From Desulfobacula sp. (GTDB lineage: Bacteria; Desulfobacterota; Desulfobacteria; Desulfobacterales; Desulfobacteraceae), in assembly GCA_023701135.1 (NCBI GenBank), contig JAMPXP010000005.1:1-64000 (forward strand): a DNA stretch of 64,000 bases, given 5' to 3'. The position numbers were made by a program, and so were the translations under genes. The number at the start of each line of letters is the position of its first letter. Positions within the stretch are counted from its first letter, which is position 1. The notes beneath the pieces are model-generated. The model was given only the letters and a program-made list of their open reading frames with translations. It searched no databases and had not been told where the DNA came from. Of the stretch, positions 16,345-23,330 are shown one piece after another.

Positions 16345-17595
16345 ATGGAATATGATATCCTGATAGAAAACGGCCTGCTTGTCACCATGGCGGAAGGGTT
16401 GCCGGTGGTGGAAGACGGCGCCGTCCTGATATTGAAGGGAGAGATTGCCGGGTGCGGGACGACAGAGGAATTTTCAGAGCATAAAGCAAAAACCCGCATC
16501 AATGCCCATGGGAAAATCATCATGCCGGGATTGATCAATTGCCATACCCATCTTCCCATGTCCATGTTCAGGGGGCTGGCCGATGATCTGCCCCTGGATG
16601 TCTGGCTCAATGACCATGTTTTCCCGGCCGAGGCAAAGCATGTGAATCCGGATTCCGTGGAAAAATGGAGCCGTCATTCCTGCACTGAGATGCTGCTCGC
16701 CGGAACCACCACCTGCTGTGACGGGTATTTTCATGAAGACCGGGTTGCAGCGGCTGTCCTGGCTTCCGGCATCAGAGCCGTAGCCGGTCAGGGGGTCATC
16801 GATTTTCCTGCACCCGGCGTGCCTGACCCAAAAATGAATATCAAGACGGCCGTTGAATTTGTGAACCAATTTAAGGGGGTTTCGCCTTTGCTGACCCCGT
16901 CCATCTTCTGCCATTCGCCCTATACCTGTTCACGGCAAACCCTTACGGCGGCAAAAAAAGCAGCCAATGACCTTGGGGTCCTTTTCCAGATCCATGTGGC
17001 AGAGACCAAAAACGAAAAGAATCTGATACAGGGGCTCGGATCCATGACCATTGTTGAATATCTGGAATCCGCAGGTGTCCTTGATTCAAATACGTTGATG
17101 GTCCATTCGGTCTGGATCAATGACAATGACATGGACATCATAAGGAAAACCCGGGCCAGGGTTGCCCATTGCCCTGAATCCAATATGAAGCTTGCCTCGG
17201 GTATCGCCCCCATTCCAAAGCTCATTAAACTGGGGGTGCCTGTCGGGCTGGGAACCGACGGGTGCGCGTCCAACAATGACCAGGATCTTTTTTCGGAAAT
17301 GGATATGGCGGCCAAACTGCACAAGGTGGCCTTGCTGGACCCCTGTGTCATGGACGCCCGGACAACCCTGAGGATGGCCACCATTGAGGGGGCAAAGGCC
17401 ATTGGGCTGGATAGTGTCACAGGGTCCATTGAAAAGGGAAAAAGGGCGGATATTATCCTGGTGGACAGGGCCCGGCCCCATATGACCCCCATGTATGATC
17501 CCTATTCCGGTCTGGTGTATTCCGCCAAAGCCGCTGATGTCGATCTGGTAATGGTGGATGGAAGGGTCCTGGTCAGGGATGGGAAACTGGTTTAA
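16345..17595 (+). CDS. mtaD: Amidohydrolase, MTA/SAH deaminase type
   Basis: A 416-residue metal-dependent hydrolase of the TIM-barrel amidohydrolase superfamily. The metal ligands are visible: HxH in INCHTHLPMSMFRG (His 67 and 69), the His of FQIHVAET, the His of MVHSVWIND and the Asp of GLGTDGCASNN. VAHCPESNMKLASG is characteristic of 5'-methylthioadenosine/S-adenosylhomocysteine deaminases, which deaminate the adenine ring to inosine products in methionine salvage. Related guanine or atrazine-type deaminases share the fold, so substrate remains inferred. AAAGGAAAACTCC precedes the ATG. Monocistronic or weakly linked to the next gene 73 bases downstream. Confidence 0.82.
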   Translation: MEYDILIENGLLVTMAEGLPVVEDGAVLILKGEIAGCGTTEEFSEHKAKTRINAHGKIIMPGLINCHTHLPMSMFRGLADDLPLDVWLNDHVFPAEAKHVNPDSVEKWSRHSCTEMLLAGTTTCCDGYFHEDRVAAAVLASGIRAVAGQGVIDFPAPGVPDPKMNIKTAVEFVNQFKGVSPLLTPSIFCHSPYTCSRQTLTAAKKAANDLGVLFQIHVAETKNEKNLIQGLGSMTIVEYLESAGVLDSNTLMVHSVWINDNDMDIIRKTRARVAHCPESNMKLASGIAPIPKLIKLGVPVGLGTDGCASNNDQDLFSEMDMAAKLHKVALLDPCVMDARTTLRMATIEGAKAIGLDSVTGSIEKGKRADIILVDRARPHMTPMYDPYSGLVYSAKAADVDLVMVDGRVLVRDGKLV

Positions 17596-17668
17596 GGTTG
17601 CCTCCATGGAGATTAAAGTATATAGAATGAAGCGTGAAGAACAGGAGAAATAACACAAGGAGCAATCT

Positions 17669-18469
17669 ATGCTGCAACCGCTGTTTATAAAAGCCACAAG
17701 CCTTTCGGATGCATGGTTTCAGACGCTTTACCGGTGTGTGGAACAGGGCCGGTCCTTTGCCATTGACCGGGGGTCCTTTGAAGGGCAGAAGCGGCTTGAA
17801 TTTGATTATATCACCATTCATATCACCCACCCCGCCAGCATCCCCTTGCTGCCCAAGGTAAATCCCCTCCTGGGATTTCCAGACCCGGTGGATGAGCATT
17901 ATCTGGATGACTATCTGCCTTACCTGATGACGGGAGAGGAAAAGGAAGGGGAATCCTATACCTATGGGCAGCGGATCTGCAAATGCGATCTGGCCTATCT
18001 GCCCGATGAGTTTAAGCGGCTGACCAATATCCTGGTCCAGGAAAAAGAAATCTGGGCGGACCGGAATATTTTAATCGAAGCGGACGGGCGTTATTTTGTC
18101 AACCAGATGGAAATGATGATATGGACCTATAAAAATAAGGGATACCGGAACAATCAGATGATACTTCAGGTGGGCCAGCCTTCCGACATGGTTCTTTTGG
18201 ATCCCCCCTGCCTCCGCCATATTGATACCCGGATCCAGGATGGAAAGCTTCATTTTTTCCCCTATTTCCGTTCCTGGGATTTATTCGGCGGGTTTCCGGC
18301 CAACCTGGCTGCCATTGAAATGATGAAACAATATTGTGCAGCCCAGATAGGGGTTGAAAACGGGGAAATCATTGCCTCCTCCAAAGGGCTTCATATTTAT
18401 GATTATGTCTTTGAGATTGCAGAAGCCATACGGGGCCGGTCCATGGAAGAATTCAGGGAAATGTCTTAG
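17669..18469 (+). CDS. Thymidylate-synthase-family protein
   Basis: A 266-residue protein with good ribosome site AAGGAG. The C-terminal half follows the ThyA plan: LLDPPCLRH (catalytic Cys near 181, in the PPC motif), then FPYFRSWDLFGGFPANLAA (cf. the RSxDxxLGxPxN motif that holds dUMP), then a GLHIYDYVFE strand that matches the HxY nucleotide-binding motif. The N-terminal half is shorter and unlike E. coli ThyA, closer to the small archaeal-type synthases. Likely role: methylation of dUMP, or hydroxymethylation of a related nucleotide. The substrate Asn is present, consistent with uracil rather than cytosine. Confidence 0.7.
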   Translation: MLQPLFIKATSLSDAWFQTLYRCVEQGRSFAIDRGSFEGQKRLEFDYITIHITHPASIPLLPKVNPLLGFPDPVDEHYLDDYLPYLMTGEEKEGESYTYGQRICKCDLAYLPDEFKRLTNILVQEKEIWADRNILIEADGRYFVNQMEMMIWTYKNKGYRNNQMILQVGQPSDMVLLDPPCLRHIDTRIQDGKLHFFPYFRSWDLFGGFPANLAAIEMMKQYCAAQIGVENGEIIASSKGLHIYDYVFEIAEAIRGRSMEEFREMS

Positions 18470-18510
18470 AAGGGTATCGATCTTCTGTGGAATGTTGAGC
18501 CCTGATCTTT

Positions 18511-18570
18511 CGGGGCTTCCAAAAACAAAGCCCCGGAATCATCGACATGAATTGCCGATGATCCCGGGGC
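18511..18570 (+). terminator. Overlapping hairpins, probable bidirectional terminator
   Basis: GCCCCGG at 18530-18536 plus ATCATCG pairs with CGATGAT plus CCCGGGGC ending at 18570. A competing arm CGGGGCTT at 18511-18518 can pair with AAGCCCCG at 18528-18535, so the two hairpins exclude each other. It lies between convergent genes and is followed by a T-run at about 18592-18599. Confidence 0.55.
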
Positions 18571-18598
18571 CGGATGGTTGAGTCTATCAGATTTTTTT

Positions 18599-18802
18599 TC
18601 AGGACAGATCAATCTCGCACTGGTCATTGAGGTTGAGGCTGTAAATATAAAAAGAAAGTGCAACCACCGGAACTGCCAGTATAAATCCGAATACCGGAAG
18701 CAGGGTAATGCCGATAATGACCAAGGCTATGGCGGCTACCAGCATTAAAGAACCTAAAAGAAGTTTGGATATTTTCTGAGGCATACATTTTATGGGTTTC
18801 AT
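18599..18802 (-). CDS. Small two-helix membrane protein, hypothetical
   Basis: A 67-residue protein with a very good ribosome site (AAAAGGAGG) before the ATG. Two hydrophobic stretches, GSLMLVAAIALVIIGITLL and FGFILAVPVVALSFYIYSL, form a likely hairpin in the inner membrane with a basic N-terminus (KPIKCMPQKISK) inside. The acidic tail NLNDQCEIDLS contains one Cys. No family recognised. It stands alone. Confidence 0.6.
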   Translation of the reverse strand: MKPIKCMPQKISKLLLGSLMLVAAIALVIIGITLLPVFGFILAVPVVALSFYIYSLNLNDQCEIDLS

Positions 18803-18919
18803 GAAAACCTCCTTTTTTAATATGATTCAAAAATCACTTCGTTATCATTCAGCAGTATTTAACAGGGCGTTTATTCCTGTTCGCATGCATAAAAAATAAG
18901 AACCCCTTGGAAAAAAGCA

Positions 18920-19381
18920 ATGCAAATGATTGAATGGGAAACAAAATCCTTTGACAGGCTTGGCACCGATGAATTGTATGAGCTGTTAAAGTTGAGGGTG
19001 GACGTGTTTATCGTGGAGCAGAGCTGCGCTTATAGAGAATTGGATGAAAAGGACCGGCACCCTGATACCCTCCATCTGACAGGAAGAAATGAAAATAGAG
19101 AACTGGTTGCATATTTGAGAATTCTACCGCCGGGCTTGAGTTTTGACCGGCCGAGTATTGGAAGGGTGGTGGTTTCAAAGAAGAGCCGGGGGCAGGGGCT
19201 TTGTCATCTCATGATGAAACAGGCAGTGGATGAGGTCTGCCGGAGCTGGCCGGGTATTGGCATACGAATAAGTGCCCAGGCTTATTTAGAGGGGTTTTAT
19301 GCCGCTTACGGCTTTAAAAAAGCCTCAGACGTTTATCTGGAGGATGGCATCCCTCACGTGGAGATGGTTCGGGAGGGATAA
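18920..19381 (+). CDS. elaA: ElaA-family GNAT N-acetyltransferase
   Basis: A 153-residue GNAT protein. The acetyl-CoA pyrophosphate-binding motif is RVVVSKKSRGQGLCHLMM, and the ElaA signature LLKLRVDVFIVEQSCAY followed by ELDEKDRHPDTLHL is clear. The C-terminal AQAYLEGFYAAYGFKK strand is also typical. ElaA proteins are small cytoplasmic acetyltransferases of uncertain substrate. The ribosome site is weak (TTGGAAAAAAGCA). It converges with the universal stress protein gene. Confidence 0.88.
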   Translation: MQMIEWETKSFDRLGTDELYELLKLRVDVFIVEQSCAYRELDEKDRHPDTLHLTGRNENRELVAYLRILPPGLSFDRPSIGRVVVSKKSRGQGLCHLMMKQAVDEVCRSWPGIGIRISAQAYLEGFYAAYGFKKASDVYLEDGIPHVEMVREG

Positions 19382-19407
19382 CTCCTTGTCTTTACAGGGA
19401 TCTGCAA

Positions 19408-19425
19408 CAGACGGATAATCGTCTG
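19408..19425 (+). terminator. Short hairpin between convergent genes
   Basis: CAGACG-gataat-CGTCTG is a perfect 6-bp stem in the gap between convergent elaA and the universal stress protein gene. There is no long T-run, so terminator function is tentative. Confidence 0.35.
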
Positions 19426-19436
19426 AGGGGCTTGAT

Positions 19437-19928
19437 TTATGCTTTGGGAACCCGGATAAGGAGGACCGGTACCTCGCTGTTTTTGACCACGGTCCTCGCG
19501 CTCCCCCCGATCAGTGCTTCCTGGAGGATATTATGGCCGTAATTTCCCATGACAATCATATCTGCATGGATTTCTTTGGATGCATTCAGAATTTCTTCTG
19601 CCGGGTTTCCCTTTGGGATTCGTATTTCCTCTACCAGGAGCCGGCAGGAATCGATTTTGGATTCCATTTCCGTGCAAAAGTCTTCAATTTTGGATTTAAT
19701 TTTTTGTTTCAGATAATTCATTTTTTCAGATTTCAGCGCTTCCCATTTCTCTTTTCCGACCATATCCCTGACCTGGTTTTCAATCATGGTGTTCATGCTC
19801 TCCATGACATAGACAATGGTAATCATGGCGTCATAATGCTTTGCCATATCGGCGGCATAGCCAAAAGCATATTTCGCAGTGTCGGAAAGGTCTGTTGCAT
19901 AAAGAATTTTTTTAATTTTGGGTACCAT
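19437..19928 (-). CDS. Universal stress protein, UspA family
   Basis: A 163-residue cytoplasmic protein. It opens KKILYATDLSDTAKYAFGYA, the classic Usp strand-helix, and ends with MGNYGHNILQEALIGGSAR followed by SEVPVLLIRVP. The G-N-x-G-x9-G-S/T pattern is the ATP-binding signature, so it is likely an ATP-binding Usp. GGAGG precedes the ATG. The gene lies downstream of the GntR regulator, on the same strand, about 90 bases apart. Confidence 0.9.
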   Translation of the reverse strand: MVPKIKKILYATDLSDTAKYAFGYAADMAKHYDAMITIVYVMESMNTMIENQVRDMVGKEKWEALKSEKMNYLKQKIKSKIEDFCTEMESKIDSCRLLVEEIRIPKGNPAEEILNASKEIHADMIVMGNYGHNILQEALIGGSARTVVKNSEVPVLLIRVPKA

Positions 19929-20015
19929 TTTATACTCCTCCCAGGGTTAACGAGCAATAAGGGTTTTTGCTTAATGTATAACTGCATGTAGTATATTCCG
20001 AATTGGGATATCGGG

Positions 20016-20675
20016 TCAATGGGTAGCAGAAAGGTTTAAAAATTTGGACCTGATTCTCTTCAGATGTTTCAACAGATGATCTTTTCTTGCCTCCCCGACC
20101 ATTTTCGGCGCATCCGCTCTCAGCAGTTCGGACAAGGAAAGCAGATCCTCCCTGATGCTGATGACTTCGGCCTTCCATTCATCAGCGTTCATTTTTAACA
20201 GGTTAAAATACCAGAGCCGAAAGGTCAGGCAATAGAGCCGTTCAGATATTTCCGTAAGAAAAGGATTGGCTGCGGCGTCATAGAAAAGCCGTTTGACGTC
20301 CATGTCCAGAGAGGCTAAGGTTTTTGGATTTCTAGGGTCAAACTGGCGCTCACATTCCAGCATCAACTCGTCCAACCGGCTGAAATGGTCTTTTGTAAAC
20401 CGTTCTGCCGCCATGGTACCGATGACGGACTCGAGTTCTAGCCTTGCCTGGAAGACATGGGTAATGGTATTTAATTCCAGCTCCATGACAAGAATACCGG
20501 TCCGGGGCAGGGTTTTTACCAGGTGCTCCCATTCAAGGCGAAATAGAACCGTACGGAGCGGTGTCCGGCTGATACCGAATTCCCCGGCAAGTTCCTGTTC
20601 TTTGAGCATATGGCCGGGTGCATAGTCAAGATAGATGATTCTGTCACGAAGTGTATTGTAAATATCGATATTCAT
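20016..20675 (-). CDS. GntR-family (FCD-type) transcriptional regulator
   Basis: A 219-residue regulator. The N-terminal winged helix-turn-helix is RDRIIYLDYAPGHMLKEQEL followed by AGEFGISRTPLRTVLFRL. The all-helical remainder is the FCD effector domain, with likely metal/ligand residues in the DMDVKRLFYDAAANPFL region. It is divergent from an FAD-dependent oxidase whose promoter carries two TGGTATACC sites of the type this subfamily binds. It probably represses the oxidase and itself until a small carboxylate or amine binds. Confidence 0.85.
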   Translation of the reverse strand: MNIDIYNTLRDRIIYLDYAPGHMLKEQELAGEFGISRTPLRTVLFRLEWEHLVKTLPRTGILVMELELNTITHVFQARLELESVIGTMAAERFTKDHFSRLDELMLECERQFDPRNPKTLASLDMDVKRLFYDAAANPFLTEISERLYCLTFRLWYFNLLKMNADEWKAEVISIREDLLSLSELLRADAPKMVGEARKDHLLKHLKRIRSKFLNLSATH

Positions 20676-20721
20676 TTAATGAAATAACACCTGTTAAAAT
20701 TTAAGGATGATCAATGCCTTC

Positions 20722-20730
20722 TGGTATACC
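20722..20730 (+). promoter_or_regulatory. GntR operator candidate 1
   Basis: TGGTATACC, in the context CTGGTATACCTT, is close to the gntR start (ATG at 20673-20675). It repeats the core of the second site near the oxidase promoter. Confidence 0.6.
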
Positions 20731-20813
20731 TTAACAATACAAGTCTATATAGGCTTACCGATATCTTGTCAAACCATTTCAAAATATAGGGTATTTTTAA
20801 TTGCAAAAAAATA

Positions 20814-20842
20814 TTGACTTAAATATTTTTTTTGGTATACCA
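20814..20842 (+). promoter_or_regulatory. Promoter of the DAO-type oxidase with overlapping GntR operator 2
   Basis: TTGACT at 20814-20819 and TATACC at 20836-20841 (16-base spacer) form a sigma-70-like promoter. The perfect palindrome TGGTATACCA (20833-20842) covers the -10 box. Binding there would block RNA polymerase. FadR/GntR-type regulators are known to use T-GGT-N-ACC-A palindromes. Confidence 0.65.
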
Positions 20843-20888
20843 TAAAAACATCAAAAAAATTTTAAATAAATCACTAAGGAGATATACA

Positions 20889-22166
20889 ATGAAAAAAAAT
20901 ATTACTCACGGGCTCTGGGAGGCTACTGCTCCGGCCAGGCCTAAATTGGATTCCCTGCAGGGAGACCAGAAAACAGATATTGCCATTATCGGCGGAGGCT
21001 ATACCGGTCTTTCCGCCGCCCTGCACCTGACCAAAATGGGCAAGGAAAGTATTCTTCTTGAAGCCGAAGACATCGGATATGGGGGGGCAGGCCGGAATGT
21101 GGGCCTTGTAAATGCAGGGCTCTGGCTCATGCCTGAAGATCTCATTCAACTTGTGGGGCCGGTGTACGGAGAGAAATTGATCCGGATTCTGGGGGCGTCG
21201 GCAGACCTTGTTTTCGGGTTGATCCAGGAATACGGCATTGAATGTGAAGCGCTCCGGAACGGAACCCTTCACTGTGCAGATTCCAGAAGCGGCTATAAAG
21301 CGCTTCAGCAAAGGGAGGAACAATGGCTGAAACGGGGAGCGCCCGTCAGGCTTCTTGAGCGGGAAGAAGCTGCGGTTGCAACGGGAAGTTCTTCTTTTTA
21401 TGGGGCATTGCTGGATAAGCGGGCCGGAACGGTTCAGCCCCTGTCCTATGCCGTCGGACTTGCAAAGGCTGCCTTGAAAGAAGGCGCAAAATTATATAAC
21501 CATTCCCCTGTCACGGGGTTTGATAAGGTGAGCGGCGGATGGAAATTAAGCACCCCTAAGGGGTCATTGACGGCAAAATCCGTTATCATTGCCGTCCAGG
21601 GATATGCGGAACATGCATTTAAAGAATATCAGAAAAATCTGGTTCCGTTTAATTATTTTCAATTTGCCACCTCTCCTCTCCCGGAAAAAGTGCTGAAAAC
21701 TGTTTTGCCGGAACGTCAGGGCGCCTGGGACACCAATCTGATTCTGTCTTCTTATCGCCTGGATGCAGCAGGGCGGCTGGTCGTCGGAAGTGTGGGCATG
21801 GTGGAAGGATTTGCCTGGGATATCCATGAAAACTGGGTGAAAAGAACCATTGCAAAAACTTTTCCCCAGGTGGGCGAAACCTCCCTCGACTATGGCTGGT
21901 ACGGCCGGATTGCCATGACCACCAACCATATCCCCAGGTTTCACATCCTGGATTCCTCGGTTGCCATGGTCACCAGCTATAACGGCAGGGGAATCGGTCC
22001 CGGGACCGTTTTTGGAAAGCTCCTGGCCGAATATATGGCCGGGGGATCGGCAGAAAACATACCGTTGCCGGCCACAAAAATTGATCCTGTGGGTTTCAGA
22101 AATCTCAGGGGACTTTTTTATGAAGCAGGGGCAAGGCTGTATCATTTTGTCCAGAGGAGAATTTAG
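20889..22166 (+). CDS. FAD-dependent amine/amino-acid oxidase (DAO family, PuuB-like)
   Basis: A 425-residue flavoprotein starting at ATG 20889, behind AAGGAGATATACA. The ADP-binding motif DIAIIGGGYTGLSAALHL is at about residues 30-47, followed by the GYGGAGRNVGLVNAG loop typical of DadA/gamma-glutamylputrescine oxidase relatives, and a C-terminal SYNGRGIGPGTVFGKLLAEY FAD-binding end. The family oxidises secondary or primary amines or amino acids to imines. Substrate is unknown. In an anaerobe it more likely passes electrons to a quinone or electron-transfer protein than to oxygen. It is controlled by the divergent GntR gene. Confidence 0.8.
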   Translation: MKKNITHGLWEATAPARPKLDSLQGDQKTDIAIIGGGYTGLSAALHLTKMGKESILLEAEDIGYGGAGRNVGLVNAGLWLMPEDLIQLVGPVYGEKLIRILGASADLVFGLIQEYGIECEALRNGTLHCADSRSGYKALQQREEQWLKRGAPVRLLEREEAAVATGSSSFYGALLDKRAGTVQPLSYAVGLAKAALKEGAKLYNHSPVTGFDKVSGGWKLSTPKGSLTAKSVIIAVQGYAEHAFKEYQKNLVPFNYFQFATSPLPEKVLKTVLPERQGAWDTNLILSSYRLDAAGRLVVGSVGMVEGFAWDIHENWVKRTIAKTFPQVGETSLDYGWYGRIAMTTNHIPRFHILDSSVAMVTSYNGRGIGPGTVFGKLLAEYMAGGSAENIPLPATKIDPVGFRNLRGLFYEAGARLYHFVQRRI

Positions 22167-22228
22167 TTTCGGATTAGAAGGCCCTGCAATGGTTTCATTG
22201 CAAGCTGTTTTTTTAACCCGGGTGTTGA

Positions 22229-22313
22229 CCCTGGAATGTGAAAAGCATATAGATTTCAAAGGCCATTGAATTCTATATTCAGGATACTGATTATGGTGCT
22301 TCACATTCCAGGG
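22229..22313 (+). repeat. Long imperfect nested inverted repeat
   Basis: Outer arms CCCTGGAATGTGAAAAGCA (22229-22247) and TGCTTCACATTCCAGGG (22297-22313) pair over 17 bases with a two-base insertion. Inside, ATATAGATTTCAA pairs with TTGAATTCTATAT around aggcca with one mismatch. An 18-base segment interrupts the right side. It may be a terminator, an RNA structure or a small mobile-element remnant. Confidence 0.55.
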
Positions 22314-22787
22314 AAACCGGGGTCGTCATTTTTAATGACCCACCTGCCTTTGCTCTTGAAAAGATTCACACTTTTCTATAAACAGGATGGATCATGTCTT
22401 GAGTATTTTTTATACAGCAAAGAGAATAACAGCCGGATTTCAAAAACCCTGGTGGTTTCCCATGATTTATTTTCAGGCAGCTTATATATTGCCAAATTCT
22501 ATCCTGAAATTTTCAGGGAAATGAATTGTAAATATTTATCGGCAGCCTGTTTTTATCTGATGGCCCACCATGCCGTCAGGCTATTCCATCTTGCAGACAA
22601 TTGCTGTGTCAACCTGGAAACGGATCTGGCGGTTTTTAATAAGTTCTATGGCCGACTGGATGATTTTAATTTTAAAATCCATTATCACCGGCCTTCTGAA
22701 AAGGTTCGCCTCAAGGGACACTATCATGAAATAGCTTTTGGCACCGATGAAATTCTCCACCATATCCCTGCAGAAGATGGAGAATAA
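22266..22787 (+). CDS. Hypothetical protein, start uncertain
   Basis: The open frame gives up to 173 residues. The first codons lie within the right arm of the inverted repeat, so a start near 22335 (MTHLPLLLKRFTLF) or later is plausible; neither has a clear ribosome site. The body reads as a soluble alpha/beta protein with histidine-rich stretches (FYLMAHHAVRLFHLADNCC; KGHYHEIAFGTDEILHHIP). No family recognised. It converges on the VOC gene, its stop lying a few bases from that gene's stop. Confidence 0.45.
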   Translation: MNSIFRILIMVLHIPGKPGSSFLMTHLPLLLKRFTLFYKQDGSCLEYFLYSKENNSRISKTLVVSHDLFSGSLYIAKFYPEIFREMNCKYLSAACFYLMAHHAVRLFHLADNCCVNLETDLAVFNKFYGRLDDFNFKIHYHRPSEKVRLKGHYHEIAFGTDEILHHIPAEDGE

Positions 22788-22793
22788 TCTGGG

Positions 22794-23162
22794 TTATCTG
22801 TTCGGAACAATTTCCAGCCAGTAGCCGTCCGGGTCTTTAATAAAATAAATTCCCATGGCCGGATTTTCAAAACAGATACAGCCCATTTCTGTGTGGTGTT
22901 GATGGGCCGCATCAAATTCATGGGTTTTAAAGGCAATATGGAATTCCTCATCTCCCAGATTATAGGGCCGGTCCATGGCTCGCAGCCAGGTCAGCTCCAA
23001 TCTGGTCGTGCTTGCGCCATCACCCAGGAATACAATGATATAGCTGCCGTCTTCAGCCTCTTTCCGCCTGATTTCCCTTAACCCCAAGGCCTTATCATAA
23101 AAGAGAAGGCTTTTCTCAAGATTAAAGACATTGATGTTAAAATGATCCATACTAAATTTCAT
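22794..23162 (-). CDS. VOC-superfamily glyoxalase I-like protein
   Basis: A 122-residue protein with two beta-alpha-beta-beta-beta modules. The first module starts MDHFNINVFNLEKSLLFYDK (metal His) and contains RLELTWL (metal Glu). The second has EEFHIAFKTHEFDAAH (metal His) and ends DPDGYWLEIVPN (metal Glu). All four metal ligands of lactoylglutathione lyase are thus present. Role: probably methylglyoxal detoxification, or another vicinal-oxygen-chelate reaction. AAAGGAAT precedes the ATG. Confidence 0.85.
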   Translation of the reverse strand: MKFSMDHFNINVFNLEKSLLFYDKALGLREIRRKEAEDGSYIIVFLGDGASTTRLELTWLRAMDRPYNLGDEEFHIAFKTHEFDAAHQHHTEMGCICFENPAMGIYFIKDPDGYWLEIVPNR

Positions 23163-23330
23163 GGTTATTCCTTTTATATGTAATGGTATTGAATGCTTCC
23201 ATTAATCACGGATTTTCATCTCGAGGTCAAGGGAAAAACCCCGGTCTTAAAAATGGGCATTAAATTCCATGCTGAAAAAGCGTTTAACATCTGATATGGT
23301 AGCAGGGTTTTGAATTTTAAGGAATGGGTG

